From Syntrophaceae bacterium (GTDB taxonomy: Bacteria > Desulfobacterota > Syntrophia > Syntrophales > Smithellaceae), in contig PLMV01000018.1 in the NCBI GenBank assembly GCA_003141615.1, positions 8,043-52,937 of the forward strand: DNA of 44,895 nt, in the 5' to 3' direction. Below, piece by piece: positions 32,825-41,326 of the stretch. The position numbers and the translations under genes were made by a program. The notes below the pieces were generated by a model, which had not been told where the DNA came from, made no database searches, and saw only the letters and a program-made list of their open reading frames with translations. Positions within the stretch are counted from its first letter, which is position 1. Each line of letters begins with the position of its first letter.

Positions 32825-33832
32825 TTAATTCCTTTTATCTGCCGCTTCTTTTAATTCTGAAAAAATCATCCGTCCGGCAGTAGTTTGCAGGACACTGGTC
32901 ACTGTCACTTTAACATTCATGTTGAGCATTTTTTGAGCATTATCAACAATAATCATCGTTCCATCATCAAGATAAGCAACACCCTGCCCCAACTCTTTGC
33001 CTTCACGAATGATTTTAACGGTCATCTGCTCTCCGGGAAGCACAACAGGTTTCATGGCATTAGCCAACTCATTGATATTCAAAACCCGGATACCCTGTAA
33101 TTCGGCTACCTTGTTTAAATTATAATCATTGGTCAGAAGCTTAGCGCCCAGTTGCTTGGCCAAAGCTACGAGTTTGCCATCCACTCCTTTTATTTTGGGA
33201 AAATCCTGCTCAACTATTTCAATGTTTATAGATGAACTTTTTTGCATATGGTTCAGGACATCGAGTCCACGCCTTCCCCGCATTCGTTTCATCGAATCGG
33301 AAGAATCGGCCACAAGCTGCAATTCGTTCAAAACAAAACGTGGAACAATTAAATTCCCTTCAATAAATCCGCTGTCACAAATATCAGCGATTCTTCCTTC
33401 AATTATTACACTCGTATCCAGAATACGATAATCAGGACCAATTTTAGAGTCGGCGCCATGAAAATTAAATTCTTCTACTTTTTTTGACCCTAAAACAAGA
33501 CCGAGATAACCAAATATTCCTGTTATCAACAAATAAATCCAGGGAACGGTTTGTTGATTATCCCTTATTTTACTAACAAAGTTTAAACCAAAGCCCAATA
33601 TTAAAGCAATTACCAAACCGACTATCATTCCTGCTACGCCGCCAATTATAACCTTGATAGATAATTTACGGATGTCCTTTTCAATTTTTATAACTAATAA
33701 TGCGAGTAAAAATCCAATAATAAAGCCGCCAATTGATTCAAGAATCAAAGAAGAATTTGACTCAGATGTATAATACGCAATAGCGTAACCACTTATAGAA
33801 CATGCCAAGATTAAGATAATCCTAATGATCAA
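32825..33832 (-). CDS. Membrane-anchored PIN-TRAM domain protein (YacL-like)
   Basis: About 335 residues. Four hydrophobic helices (about 1-110) anchor it in the inner membrane. A PIN ribonuclease-like domain follows (about 135-250), beginning with YRILDTSVIIEGRIADI, whose early Asp is the first acidic metal ligand, and containing GRRGLDVLN and LLTNDYNLNKVAEL with further acidic residues. A TRAM RNA-binding domain ends it (LPGEQMTVKIIREGKELGQG, GTMIIVDNA). The RNA target is not known. TTG 33832 is chosen over GTG 33841 because AGGAGG is then 8 bases away; from the GTG there would be no spacer. Its place directly after carD is typical of this neighbourhood in delta-proteobacteria. Confidence 0.85.
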   Translation of the reverse strand: MIIRIILILACSISGYAIAYYTSESNSSLILESIGGFIIGFLLALLVIKIEKDIRKLSIKVIIGGVAGMIVGLVIALILGFGLNFVSKIRDNQQTVPWIYLLITGIFGYLGLVLGSKKVEEFNFHGADSKIGPDYRILDTSVIIEGRIADICDSGFIEGNLIVPRFVLNELQLVADSSDSMKRMRGRRGLDVLNHMQKSSSINIEIVEQDFPKIKGVDGKLVALAKQLGAKLLTNDYNLNKVAELQGIRVLNINELANAMKPVVLPGEQMTVKIIREGKELGQGVAYLDDGTMIIVDNAQKMLNMNVKVTVTSVLQTTAGRMIFSELKEAADKRN

Positions 33833-34017
33833 CCGCCTCACCTCCTTTCCATTAATATTGTATTAACCTGTATCGACATTGATCCTTTTTTCAGACTAAC
33901 AATATTCGAGTAAAAAAAACCCGGAGGCAAAATTTACGGTTTCCCTTAAATAAGGAAAGGTAATCTGCCTATTTTCAATTTTCAAAGAACTGTTGTTAAG
34001 AAGTAAATAAGCGAGAG

Positions 34018-34503
34018 TTATTGTACTGTGAAGATCATCTGCAAATCGTGTTCAACCTCAGATTCTTGCGCATTGGTAGCCACGGAGATTTCTTTGACCA
34101 GCAGATTTTTAGCCGTATCCATCATTTTTCTTTCCCCGAAGGAAAGGTTCTTATCGCTTTTTAAGATAAACAAGTCCCTTAAAACGCTGGCAATTTCAAA
34201 TACTGAACCGGTTTTTATTCTTTCGAGATACTCCCTATAGCGCTTATTCCAAGTTTGCTTGTCGATAGTAACGTCTTTATTACGCAGAATCTCATATACC
34301 TTGGGTATTTCCTTTTCTAAAATTATTTCACGCAATCCGACTGCCTTAACGCTCATCATCGGAATCATTATTCTCATGCCATTACCCATAATTTTCATAA
34401 CATAAAAGGGCTGTTTCTTACCCATTACTTCCCTGTTTTCAATAGCTTCAATGACTCCGACACCATGAGCTGGATATACCGCCAAATCCCCTACTTTAAA
34501 CAT
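34018..34503 (-). CDS. carD: CarD/CdnL-family transcription factor
   Basis: A 161-residue RNA-polymerase-binding regulator that stabilises open promoter complexes, notably at rRNA promoters. The N-terminal RNAP-interaction Tudor-like domain is clear: FKVGDLAVYPAHGVGVIEAIE, then PFYVMKIMGNGMRIMIPM. The C-terminal helical DNA-contact domain follows (VTIDKQTWNKRYREYLERIK, SVFEIASVLRDLFIL, LSFGERKMMDTAKNLLVKEI). GGGAGAG precedes the ATG. It is first in the carD / PIN-TRAM / ispDF / gltX series. Confidence 0.93.
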   Translation of the reverse strand: MFKVGDLAVYPAHGVGVIEAIENREVMGKKQPFYVMKIMGNGMRIMIPMMSVKAVGLREIILEKEIPKVYEILRNKDVTIDKQTWNKRYREYLERIKTGSVFEIASVLRDLFILKSDKNLSFGERKMMDTAKNLLVKEISVATNAQESEVEHDLQMIFTVQ

Positions 34504-34742
34504 TTTTTCTCTCCCTGCCTTTCATTAACTATATCAAAGAAGTATCATATCATCATTTATATTTTTAGTCAATGACCAATACCTTTTAAATAATGAATTG
34601 ATAGGAATGAATAGAAAACAAAAGTTTTTCGACAAAAATAATATCAAATATTTAAAAGATTTGAATCCCCAAAAACTAATTTAAGGTGTTATTATAATTA
34701 GTGTTTATTCTATAAATCAGGGCATCTTGTTACGATTTTAAC

Positions 34743-34779
34743 TAAAAAAGGAGCTACTTTCATAAAAAAGTAAACTCCT
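34743..34779 (-). terminator. Terminator next to the tRNA remnant
   Basis: On the minus strand GGAG-TTTACTTT, a short loop, then AAAGTA-GCTCC is followed by TTTTTTAG. It is immediately downstream of the tRNA 3'-end remnant and so is probably the original terminator of the tRNA-Gly/tRNA-Cys transcript before the island entered. Confidence 0.65.
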
Positions 34780-34788
34780 CAATATCAT

Positions 34789-34811
34789 TGGAGGGCACTA
34801 GGACTTGAACT
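34789..34811 (-). repeat. Degenerate tRNA-Cys 3'-end copy, candidate island att site
   Basis: The plus strand begins TGGAGG and contains GGACTTGAAC (34801-34810); on the minus strand this is a T-arm, acceptor strand and CCA end. It aligns with the 3' end of the intact tRNA-Cys (43492-43516) with a 2-base gap and a few mismatches. No 5' tRNA half is present here. It marks the distal island boundary. Confidence 0.65.
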
Positions 34812-34971
34812 AATGGCTTAACAAACTTTAATCATTACGTTTCTTCATAGTGTAATTTTCCGCATACCCCCAAAGCATTTAAAAACTACAAATTAAGTCG
34901 TATTTTTTACTGAATTTTTCTACCAAATAAAAATTTGTAATTCAAGATTTATCATCACAGGTAGCGGGTTC

Positions 34972-35352
34972 TTAAATCCGGCTTAATGCCCCTAATTCCC
35001 GCTCCCTTTCCTCATACTCCCCCAGATAAGCCCGCATCATTGATTTCCAGAGTTTGCCGTGGTTGGGGATTCTTAAATGCAAAAGCTCATGGACAACAAT
35101 GTAATCCACCAGCGGCTTATCCAATCCCATTACGCCGGCATCCATAGTCACCCGTCCTGACGTGGAACAGGATGCCCACTTGGTTTTCATGGCTCTAATG
35201 TGGATTTGTCCAACCTTGACGCCAATCTTCCCCGCCCAGTCCGAAATGATTTGCTTGAGCGCCACGGGAGTTATCCCTGCTTTTGCTTTTTTAAGTTTCA
35301 ACCTTGCGTCCCATTTCTTTTTGGAGCCGTAATAATCTTTCCGCAATATCAA
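34972..35352 (-). CDS. YgjP-like (DUF45/M48-type) metalloprotein linked to the R-M operon
   Basis: A 126-residue protein with the zinc-binding HELLH motif: YIVVHELLHLRIPNHGKLWKS, where the second downstream His in PNHG is the likely third ligand. It also has the family's KWASCSTSGRVTMDAGVM stretch. Family members of about 230 residues occur alone or beside type I restriction genes; this one retains only the C-terminal part with the metal site, so it is short. Its first codons (TTG at 35352) lie inside the hsdR end, overlapping by about 60 bases in another frame, which implies coupled translation. The substrate is unknown. Confidence 0.72.
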   Translation of the reverse strand: MILRKDYYGSKKKWDARLKLKKAKAGITPVALKQIISDWAGKIGVKVGQIHIRAMKTKWASCSTSGRVTMDAGVMGLDKPLVDYIVVHELLHLRIPNHGKLWKSMMRAYLGEYEERERELGALSRI

Positions 35353-38185
35353 TCATCCTGTCTTTCAACGGCGTTTTCATCAGGGTTTTGTAAATAACCG
35401 TCTTCAATTCCCTTAGAGTTTCACTATTGGCGTCCCAGTCTTTTTTCTCCTCAAACTGGCGGGCAATCTCCTGAGCCACCCCTTCTGATTCAATGTAGCC
35501 CTCTTCCTTAAGCGCCCAGTAAATAGTGAAGGAACGAATATCCATATTCTTTTCCTTGCGCATGGTCTCTGCCTGCAAGGTTTCATTAATGAGCATTTCC
35601 AATTCGGCCAGGGCTTTCTGAGTGGCAGCCTGTCGATTATCAAACATTTCCTTAATGCGTTCTGCTCTCATGCCGATTTCTATCAGATAGGGCTGGTTGT
35701 CCTTTTTGTCCTTAACCCACTGCCCAATGATTTTAATGAGGTTGATAATTCTGACCGTATCGGACGTGAACTTGGCTTTGACCTTATCAATGAGCTCTCC
35801 ATTAATTTCATATATGGGCAGGCTGGTATCAATGTAAGTAGATGAGACATTTTCCCGGACGAGGGATTCCGTTTTTCTGACCAGTTCCTTGTCATACATC
35901 GTGGGCGGGTCAAAGGCATTCCGTAAAATGCTGTTCATCTCTGCCAATGTCCGATAGTCGCCGATATAGGGTCTCAAGAAGGCATCAGGACTGATAATCT
36001 CATAGAGGATTTTAGCCTCATTGAAAAATTTGAAGAAATCGTCTCGGACTTCCTTGCTGGCAAAATGCAGGATGATCTTTTCAATGGTCTTTTCGTCCAT
36101 CTTCCCCGACATAAGACTGACGTAGGCCTTGCCCTTGTCCTGCATGAGGTTGGCAAACATATTCTTGAGCAGTTGCAGGTCTTGAATAACACCGCTGACA
36201 TCATCGGAATCAAATGCCAGGGCTTTCTCCAGATTCTCAAAGATACCGACAAAATCCATCACAAAGCCGTAGCGTTTCTTCCTTTCCTCATCGTCTTCAT
36301 AAGGACGGTTCACTCTGGCTATGGCTTGCAGGAGGGCATGGTCACGCATGGGTTTGTCCAGATACATGGCATACAGGATGGGTGCGTCAAAGCCGGTCAA
36401 CAGCTTTTCCGTTACTATCAGGATTTTGGGCAGGCTATACTGCTGAATAAATCTTTTTCGTATCTTTTTTTCAGCGTCTTTGGAAAGATGATGTTTTTTC
36501 AGGGCCGGCTTGTCGTTGTGGACGCCCGAATAAACAACGATGGAATAATCTGGAGGCAGGAATTCATCCAGGGCTTCCTTTAACAGCACGCAAGCCTCTC
36601 TATCCACACCGACCAGGAAAGCCTTATAGCCCAGAGGTTCAACGTTTTCCTTATAGTGCCTGGCGACAATTTCAGCAACCTTATGAACTCTGTCATTGCT
36701 TTTCAGGAAGTTCCGCAGATTGACGGCTTTTTCCAAAATCTTATTGAGTTCTTCTATGTCGCTGACGCCTTCCGCTTCCTTCAGCGCCAGAAATTCCCGT
36801 TCCAACTGTTCTTTGGGCACCAGCATTTCATTGGGGGCAAGCGTGTAATTCAGGGGCAGTGTTGTGCCGTCTTCAATGGATTCAACAGCGGGATACTTAT
36901 CCAGGTAGCCCTTTTCATCATCCTTACCAAAGACCTTGAAAGTGCCTTTGCCATAAGCAATCTTGTCTATGGGCGTTCCTGTAAAACCAATGAAGGTAGC
37001 ATTGGGCAGGCAGGCAAAAAGATAATTCCCCAGATCGCCGGAAGTGGTTCTATGGGCTTCATCCACCAGCACATAAATATTGTCTCTGCTATTTAGGTTG
37101 GCCGGGATTTTATCAAACTTGTGAATCATAGTGACCAGCAAGCCCCGATAGTCAGACTTGAATAATTGCTGGAGATGACTTCTGGACATGGCGACTTGAA
37201 CATCCCCAAAGCCATAACCGGCCAGATTATTGAACAACTGGGTTTCCAATTCATTGCGGTCAACCAGCATGATGATAGTGGGCTTTTTGAGTGCGGGTAT
37301 TTTCAGGAGTTTGGCCGCCGTAGTTATCATGGAATAAGTCTTGCCTGACCCCTGCGTATGCCAGATTAAGCCCCGTCGGTTATCCACTTCCAGGGCTCTG
37401 ACCACGCACTTCTCTATGGCTCTGGTCTGGTGCTGACGAAGAATAATCTTGGTCAATACATCGTCTTTTTTGACAAACAGGATGTAATTTTCAATTAGTT
37501 CTAAAATGCGTTGCCGATTAAAAAACTCCTTTACCTGTTTTTCAAAGGTGTTGGCATATTTCCAGCGGAACAGGTTCTTGCGGCTGATATTCCAGGTTAC
37601 TCCATAGTAAAAGTCCAGCAGGTGCGTCACATCAAAGACCTGCATGGTGGTGAGGAGCTCCGGTGTTTCCTCATGGTAACGGCGGAGTTGGTCAATGCCT
37701 TCCGCTATGCCATCCTCTTTTTTGGCAGACTTGGTTTCAGTGATGATGATGGGAACACCGTTAATCAGAAAAACGACATCAGCCCGATTTCTGTATTTGC
37801 CATTAGTGAACTGCCATTCATCCGTGACCTGGAAAGTGTTGGATGCCGGGTTTTCAAAATCAATGAGTTTGACTGCCAACTGACGCCTTTCCTTTTCATG
37901 GTAAATGGTTTCTTCCGAACGCAGGAATTTCAGAATGGAATAGTTGCCGTCTATGGTGGGTCGGGCATGTTCCATTCGTTTGGCAATCTCATCGGCGGCG
38001 GCGGAATCCATGAAGGAATTGAAACTGAGCAGGTGCTCTTTGAGAATGGAATAGAAGAACAATCCCGTTTCCCCGTTCCTCAACTTTTCGGCTTCATCAC
38101 GGGAAACATACGTCCAGCCAGCCTCCGTGGCATATTTCACCAGGGGGTTTTGGACTGTTGCTTGTTCTGTGGCGTATTTGGGCAA
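35291..38185 (-). CDS. hsdR: Type I restriction endonuclease subunit R
   Basis: A 964-residue motor and nuclease subunit that translocates and cuts unmodified DNA when complexed with HsdM2-HsdS. The N-terminal nuclease domain shows DVVFLINGVPIIITETKSAK, with the ExK of the PD-(D/E)xK site near residues 146-150. A superfamily-2 helicase follows: Walker A in WHTQGSGKTYSMI (about 280), Walker B DEAHR (about 374), FIGFTGTPID (motif III) and the RecA2 motifs KILIVTEKLLTGFDAP and QAIARVNRPY. A C-terminal helical domain binds the core complex. The start is TTG with AGGAG 6 bases before it, 9 bases after hsdS. The frame is intact, so restriction is probably active. Confidence 0.93.
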   Translation of the reverse strand: MPKYATEQATVQNPLVKYATEAGWTYVSRDEAEKLRNGETGLFFYSILKEHLLSFNSFMDSAAADEIAKRMEHARPTIDGNYSILKFLRSEETIYHEKERRQLAVKLIDFENPASNTFQVTDEWQFTNGKYRNRADVVFLINGVPIIITETKSAKKEDGIAEGIDQLRRYHEETPELLTTMQVFDVTHLLDFYYGVTWNISRKNLFRWKYANTFEKQVKEFFNRQRILELIENYILFVKKDDVLTKIILRQHQTRAIEKCVVRALEVDNRRGLIWHTQGSGKTYSMITTAAKLLKIPALKKPTIIMLVDRNELETQLFNNLAGYGFGDVQVAMSRSHLQQLFKSDYRGLLVTMIHKFDKIPANLNSRDNIYVLVDEAHRTTSGDLGNYLFACLPNATFIGFTGTPIDKIAYGKGTFKVFGKDDEKGYLDKYPAVESIEDGTTLPLNYTLAPNEMLVPKEQLEREFLALKEAEGVSDIEELNKILEKAVNLRNFLKSNDRVHKVAEIVARHYKENVEPLGYKAFLVGVDREACVLLKEALDEFLPPDYSIVVYSGVHNDKPALKKHHLSKDAEKKIRKRFIQQYSLPKILIVTEKLLTGFDAPILYAMYLDKPMRDHALLQAIARVNRPYEDDEERKKRYGFVMDFVGIFENLEKALAFDSDDVSGVIQDLQLLKNMFANLMQDKGKAYVSLMSGKMDEKTIEKIILHFASKEVRDDFFKFFNEAKILYEIISPDAFLRPYIGDYRTLAEMNSILRNAFDPPTMYDKELVRKTESLVRENVSSTYIDTSLPIYEINGELIDKVKAKFTSDTVRIINLIKIIGQWVKDKKDNQPYLIEIGMRAERIKEMFDNRQAATQKALAELEMLINETLQAETMRKEKNMDIRSFTIYWALKEEGYIESEGVAQEIARQFEEKKDWDANSETLRELKTVIYKTLMKTPLKDRMIDIAERLLRLQKEMGRKVET

Positions 38186-38194
38186 GGGTTTCTC

Positions 38195-39463
38195 CTATGC
38201 TGCTTCCACTTCCGCAGTATCTATGTCCAACTCGTTGACCCGAATTGTCCCTGTCATCAGGTTATTCAGCATGGTTTTGAAAAGGTCTTGATAACCGGAT
38301 TTCTTTCCTTCATGGATTTCTATTTTGCGGTCTATGGTCTGGAGGATGTGGGCGATTGCGGTTTGCTCATCTAAAGGAGGGAACGGCATTAGAAAGTTCT
38401 GTAAGTCAGCTTTTGATATGTTTGGAAAAGTGGAACCACCTGCAACTGAATGACTATAAAGCAAATCTTTATACTGCTGGCATAAATAGAACACGTAATT
38501 TGTATCAGACTCAACTGAATTCCCCCTAATGGCTGCCAATCCTCGTCCGATGCAATAATCTTGGTCGGCTATGTTAAGCCTACCGACTGTATTCCCTCTC
38601 ACACAAAATAATATATCACCTTTCAATGCCAATTTCGTTACAGCACTGGTGTATTGAACTGGAGTTGGCTGTTGTCGTCCAAATTCAGTTGGTCCGTTTA
38701 GCAATGGCGTCCCAATACCATCGTGATTACACAATTCCCCTGAAGGAGATTGTCCCATGATTATGGTAGATTTTAATCCAAACCCGTTCACTTCCCATCC
38801 CTCTGGAATCAAGCCAATCTCTGTCTTTTTCCGCTTCTCGCTCTTCAAGCCATAGGAAAAAAGGCGGTGCATCATGGACTTTTTCAAATCCCTTAATGAG
38901 CCCAAAATATTGTCCTGAATTTCAATCGCCTTCTGGAGTTTGGACAGCACCGCGGCAATTTTCTTTTGTTCGGGGAGAGGGGGGAGAGGAATTTTTAAGT
39001 TTTTTATTATAGTCTGGCTGATATTTGGTTGAGCACCACCATACCTTTGGTTGAGTAAAAATGGTCTAATGAAAGCAAGGTGTTGCCGTAAATACGCTGG
39101 GGTAAGCATATCAATTGCTTGGATGGCACAGACTGCTTGATTTGTAGCACATTCTCGTTTTAATATTGCAGTACGTCCAACGGTGGCGCCGTACATTGCT
39201 ACAAGCACTGTATTTATGGGAAACAGTTTTGCAGAGGAATCATTCAATGCGACTTCGCTGATATGTTCCTCAGTGTCTAATATAGTGCTGTCGTTGAGTT
39301 CCCCTGATTTTACCCAAGGAATAGTTCCCTGATAGTAATCCAACCTTGTTCTATCTGGCGTACCTCCACTAGAAATTCGTGCAATCCCGCTAGACCCTAA
39401 CACTTTAACGTCCCACTCATTGGGGATTCTACCAATCTCCGTCTCTTTGAATCCATTGCTCAT
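38195..39463 (-). CDS. hsdS: Type I restriction specificity subunit S
   Basis: 422 residues giving DNA target recognition. Two target-recognition domains are seen: TRD1 from EIGRIPNEWDVKVLG to NISQTIIKNLKIPLPPLPEQ, and TRD2 from TEIGLIPEGWEVNGFG to FPNISKADLQNFLMPFPPLDEQ. Each is followed by a conserved coiled-coil spacer (IAAVLSKLQKAIEIQDNI; IAHILQTIDRKIEIHEGK) that sets the gap between the two half-sites. The repeated IGxIPxxWEV and LPPLxEQ frames show the tandem design. The target sequence cannot be predicted. The ATG overlaps the hsdM stop (ATGA, 39460-39463). Confidence 0.93.
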   Translation of the reverse strand: MSNGFKETEIGRIPNEWDVKVLGSSGIARISSGGTPDRTRLDYYQGTIPWVKSGELNDSTILDTEEHISEVALNDSSAKLFPINTVLVAMYGATVGRTAILKRECATNQAVCAIQAIDMLTPAYLRQHLAFIRPFLLNQRYGGAQPNISQTIIKNLKIPLPPLPEQKKIAAVLSKLQKAIEIQDNILGSLRDLKKSMMHRLFSYGLKSEKRKKTEIGLIPEGWEVNGFGLKSTIIMGQSPSGELCNHDGIGTPLLNGPTEFGRQQPTPVQYTSAVTKLALKGDILFCVRGNTVGRLNIADQDYCIGRGLAAIRGNSVESDTNYVFYLCQQYKDLLYSHSVAGGSTFPNISKADLQNFLMPFPPLDEQTAIAHILQTIDRKIEIHEGKKSGYQDLFKTMLNNLMTGTIRVNELDIDTAEVEAA

Positions 39464-41028
39464 GGCCGCTCTCCAGCCTTCAATCCTATCTTGGCAAAAA
39501 TCCCTTTGAGTTCCTTATCCACTATCCTGGCTTCAGTTTCCCAGTCTTCCAGTTCTCTTAGCACCTCTGGAATGTCCCGATACACCTCGGCTTCCCCTGT
39601 TTCAATGTATCTGGACGGGGACAAATTGTAATCGTTCTTGACGGCTTCCTGAATGCTAATGACCTTAACCAGTTTTTCAACATCTTCACCTTTTTTGTAA
39701 GCATCGGCAAGTTGGGTAATATAATCGCTATCAGCGTTGTATTTGCCGTCATCATCCAAGCCATCGGGAATGAAATTCTTGGGTCGCCCTTTCTTGAATC
39801 GCTGGGAGGCATTGACCAGAATGATTTTACCTTTTCTGTTTTTGGCCTTGGCTTTATTCAAAAACAGGACGATGCCTGGAGCCGTGGTGTTGTAAAAAAG
39901 ATTTTCAGGTAAAAGAATGACGCCTTCAATAAAATCTTGGTCAACAAAATATTTTCTGATGTCCCGCTCTTTATTGCCGCCGGAATTGCCGCTGCCTCTG
40001 GAAACGGCTCCCGTATCCAATACAACAGAAGCCCTGCCTTTATCGTTCAGGGAAGCGAACATGTGTTGAACCCAGCCCCAGTCAGCACTGGAAGCAGGAG
40101 GAAAGCCGGCAGGGAAACGATTGTAGGTATCATTCTCGTAAAAATCAGTGACATAGCCATCCTGATTCCACATGGGATTGGCGCTGACCAAATCAAAGGT
40201 CTGCAATCCCTGCCTGGTTAAGAATTTTGGTGTTCTCAGTGTATCGCCAATCGCCATCTCGCCTTCCATATCGTGAATAATCATATTCATCTGGGCAATG
40301 GCATAGGTGACGTGGTTTTGTTCCTGTCCGTAAAGATGCAGGGGGCGTTTGGAATTCTTTTCCTTTGCGTTCAGGGTTTGCTGGAGTTTGACAAGCAGTC
40401 CACCTGTTCCAGCCGTGGGGTCGTAAGCCGTTTGCCCCGGCTCCGGGTCGAGGATTTTGGCCTTGAGCAATCCCACTTCACGAGGCGTCAGAAATTCCCC
40501 GGCGCTTTGTCCCTGACCCTCGGCAAATTTGCGTAATAGATATTCGTAAGCCCTGCCCAGGATGTCCCGTTCAACATCCTTGAGCCCCAGCCGGTATTCC
40601 TTGCGTCCCAGGATTTCCAACAGGGTGCTCAATTTGGCTTCTGTGACAATGCGCTCCCCGCTGACAGAGGCGTTGAAATCCACGATGTCAATGACGCCCT
40701 GGAGCCTTTGGTTTTCCTTGGCAATCATTCGCATGGCGTCCGTCAAGGTCTGCCCGATTTTGGTGGTGGTTGTCCGCAGATGTTCCCATCGTGCTTCTTC
40801 CGGAATAAAGAAACGAACCAGAGAATGGTCTTTCTTGACTATTTTCAAGGCTTCTTTCGTATCCCCGAATTCCTGTGACAAGCGTTCAATTTCATCGTCA
40901 AACACATCGGAAAGGCGACGAACGAAAATCAGCGGCAGGATATAATCTTTGAATTTTGGGGCGTCAATGGCTCCGCGAAGGCTACAGGCTGCTTCCCAGA
41001 GCCAGTTTTCCAGTTGTTTGATGTCCAC
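39460..41028 (-). CDS. hsdM: Type I restriction N6-adenine methyltransferase subunit M
   Basis: A 522-residue enzyme that methylates adenine using S-adenosylmethionine. The N-terminal helical domain (LENWLWEAACSLRGAID) is followed by the FLTPREVG segment, the SAM motif YDPTAGTGGLL (about 202-212), and the catalytic motif ANPMWNQ (about 280), in which NPMW replaces the commoner NPPF. GVILLPENLFYNTTAPGIVLF is also typical. The start is GTG 41028 with AGGAG about 8 bases upstream. It is the first gene of the M-S-R operon, read from the promoter at 41098-41126 that resembles the HEPN-gene promoter. The C-terminal region is helical. Confidence 0.93.
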   Translation of the reverse strand: MDIKQLENWLWEAACSLRGAIDAPKFKDYILPLIFVRRLSDVFDDEIERLSQEFGDTKEALKIVKKDHSLVRFFIPEEARWEHLRTTTTKIGQTLTDAMRMIAKENQRLQGVIDIVDFNASVSGERIVTEAKLSTLLEILGRKEYRLGLKDVERDILGRAYEYLLRKFAEGQGQSAGEFLTPREVGLLKAKILDPEPGQTAYDPTAGTGGLLVKLQQTLNAKEKNSKRPLHLYGQEQNHVTYAIAQMNMIIHDMEGEMAIGDTLRTPKFLTRQGLQTFDLVSANPMWNQDGYVTDFYENDTYNRFPAGFPPASSADWGWVQHMFASLNDKGRASVVLDTGAVSRGSGNSGGNKERDIRKYFVDQDFIEGVILLPENLFYNTTAPGIVLFLNKAKAKNRKGKIILVNASQRFKKGRPKNFIPDGLDDDGKYNADSDYITQLADAYKKGEDVEKLVKVISIQEAVKNDYNLSPSRYIETGEAEVYRDIPEVLRELEDWETEARIVDKELKGIFAKIGLKAGERP

Positions 41029-41060
41029 GAATATTCTCCTGCAACTAAATTCAGAGTGTT

Positions 41061-41126
41061 TTGATAATTTGATAAGATATTGTTTTTGGACGGATGAACT
41101 ATAGGAAGTCCGGTCTTATATGTCAA
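41061..41126 (-). promoter_or_regulatory. hsdM promoter with downstream repeats
   Basis: Minus strand: TTGACA (41126-41121), a 17-base spacer, TATAGT (41103-41098), then TTATCAAA-TTATCAAA at 41076-41061, about 25 bases past the -10. A consensus sigma-70 promoter; the repeats lie in the leader, where a repressor could act. Related in sequence to 24604-24668. Confidence 0.78.
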
Positions 41127-41190
41127 GGAAATATAGACTGCATAATAGCGGTTTGCTACTCCGATTTATGCTCGCCAATCAGGACAAAAT

Positions 41191-41295
41191 CTAATACCAA
41201 GTTGCTTTCAAAACAATAATATATAAATTTTTGAAAGCTTACTTGGTATTATGCCCGGTAAATCAACCTTTTAATATTTGATAGCTACTTGGTAT
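41191..41295. repeat. Three copies of an ACCAAGT-type repeat, two forming a large hairpin
   Basis: AATACCAAGTTGCTTTCAAA (41191-41210) faces its near-complement, TTTTTGAAAGC-TT-ACTTGGTATT (41228-41250), giving arms of about 21 bases with one 1-2-base bulge. A third ACTTGGTAT is at 41287-41295 with a weaker flanking match (AGCTACTTGGTAT). It lies in the roughly 300-base gap between fic and hsdM. It may be MITE-like ends or regulator binding sites. Confidence 0.6.
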
Positions 41296-41326
41296 AAATC
41301 ACCGGTCTGGTCCTTATTTTTGGCAT

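Larger units (their letters stand above)
34504..34971. other. Gap holding the left end of the genomic island
   Basis: 468 bases. 34504-34740 is AT-rich with no gene seen and should contain the carD promoter. 34743-34779 is a terminator, 34789-34811 a tRNA-Cys 3'-end remnant, and 34812-34971 AT-rich island DNA without a gene I can support. Confidence 0.6.

Noticed and set aside
37511-38374. A 287-codon open frame antisense to hsdR and hsdS
   Set aside because: It crosses the hsdR/hsdS junction opposite well-conserved motifs and shows no recognisable protein features.
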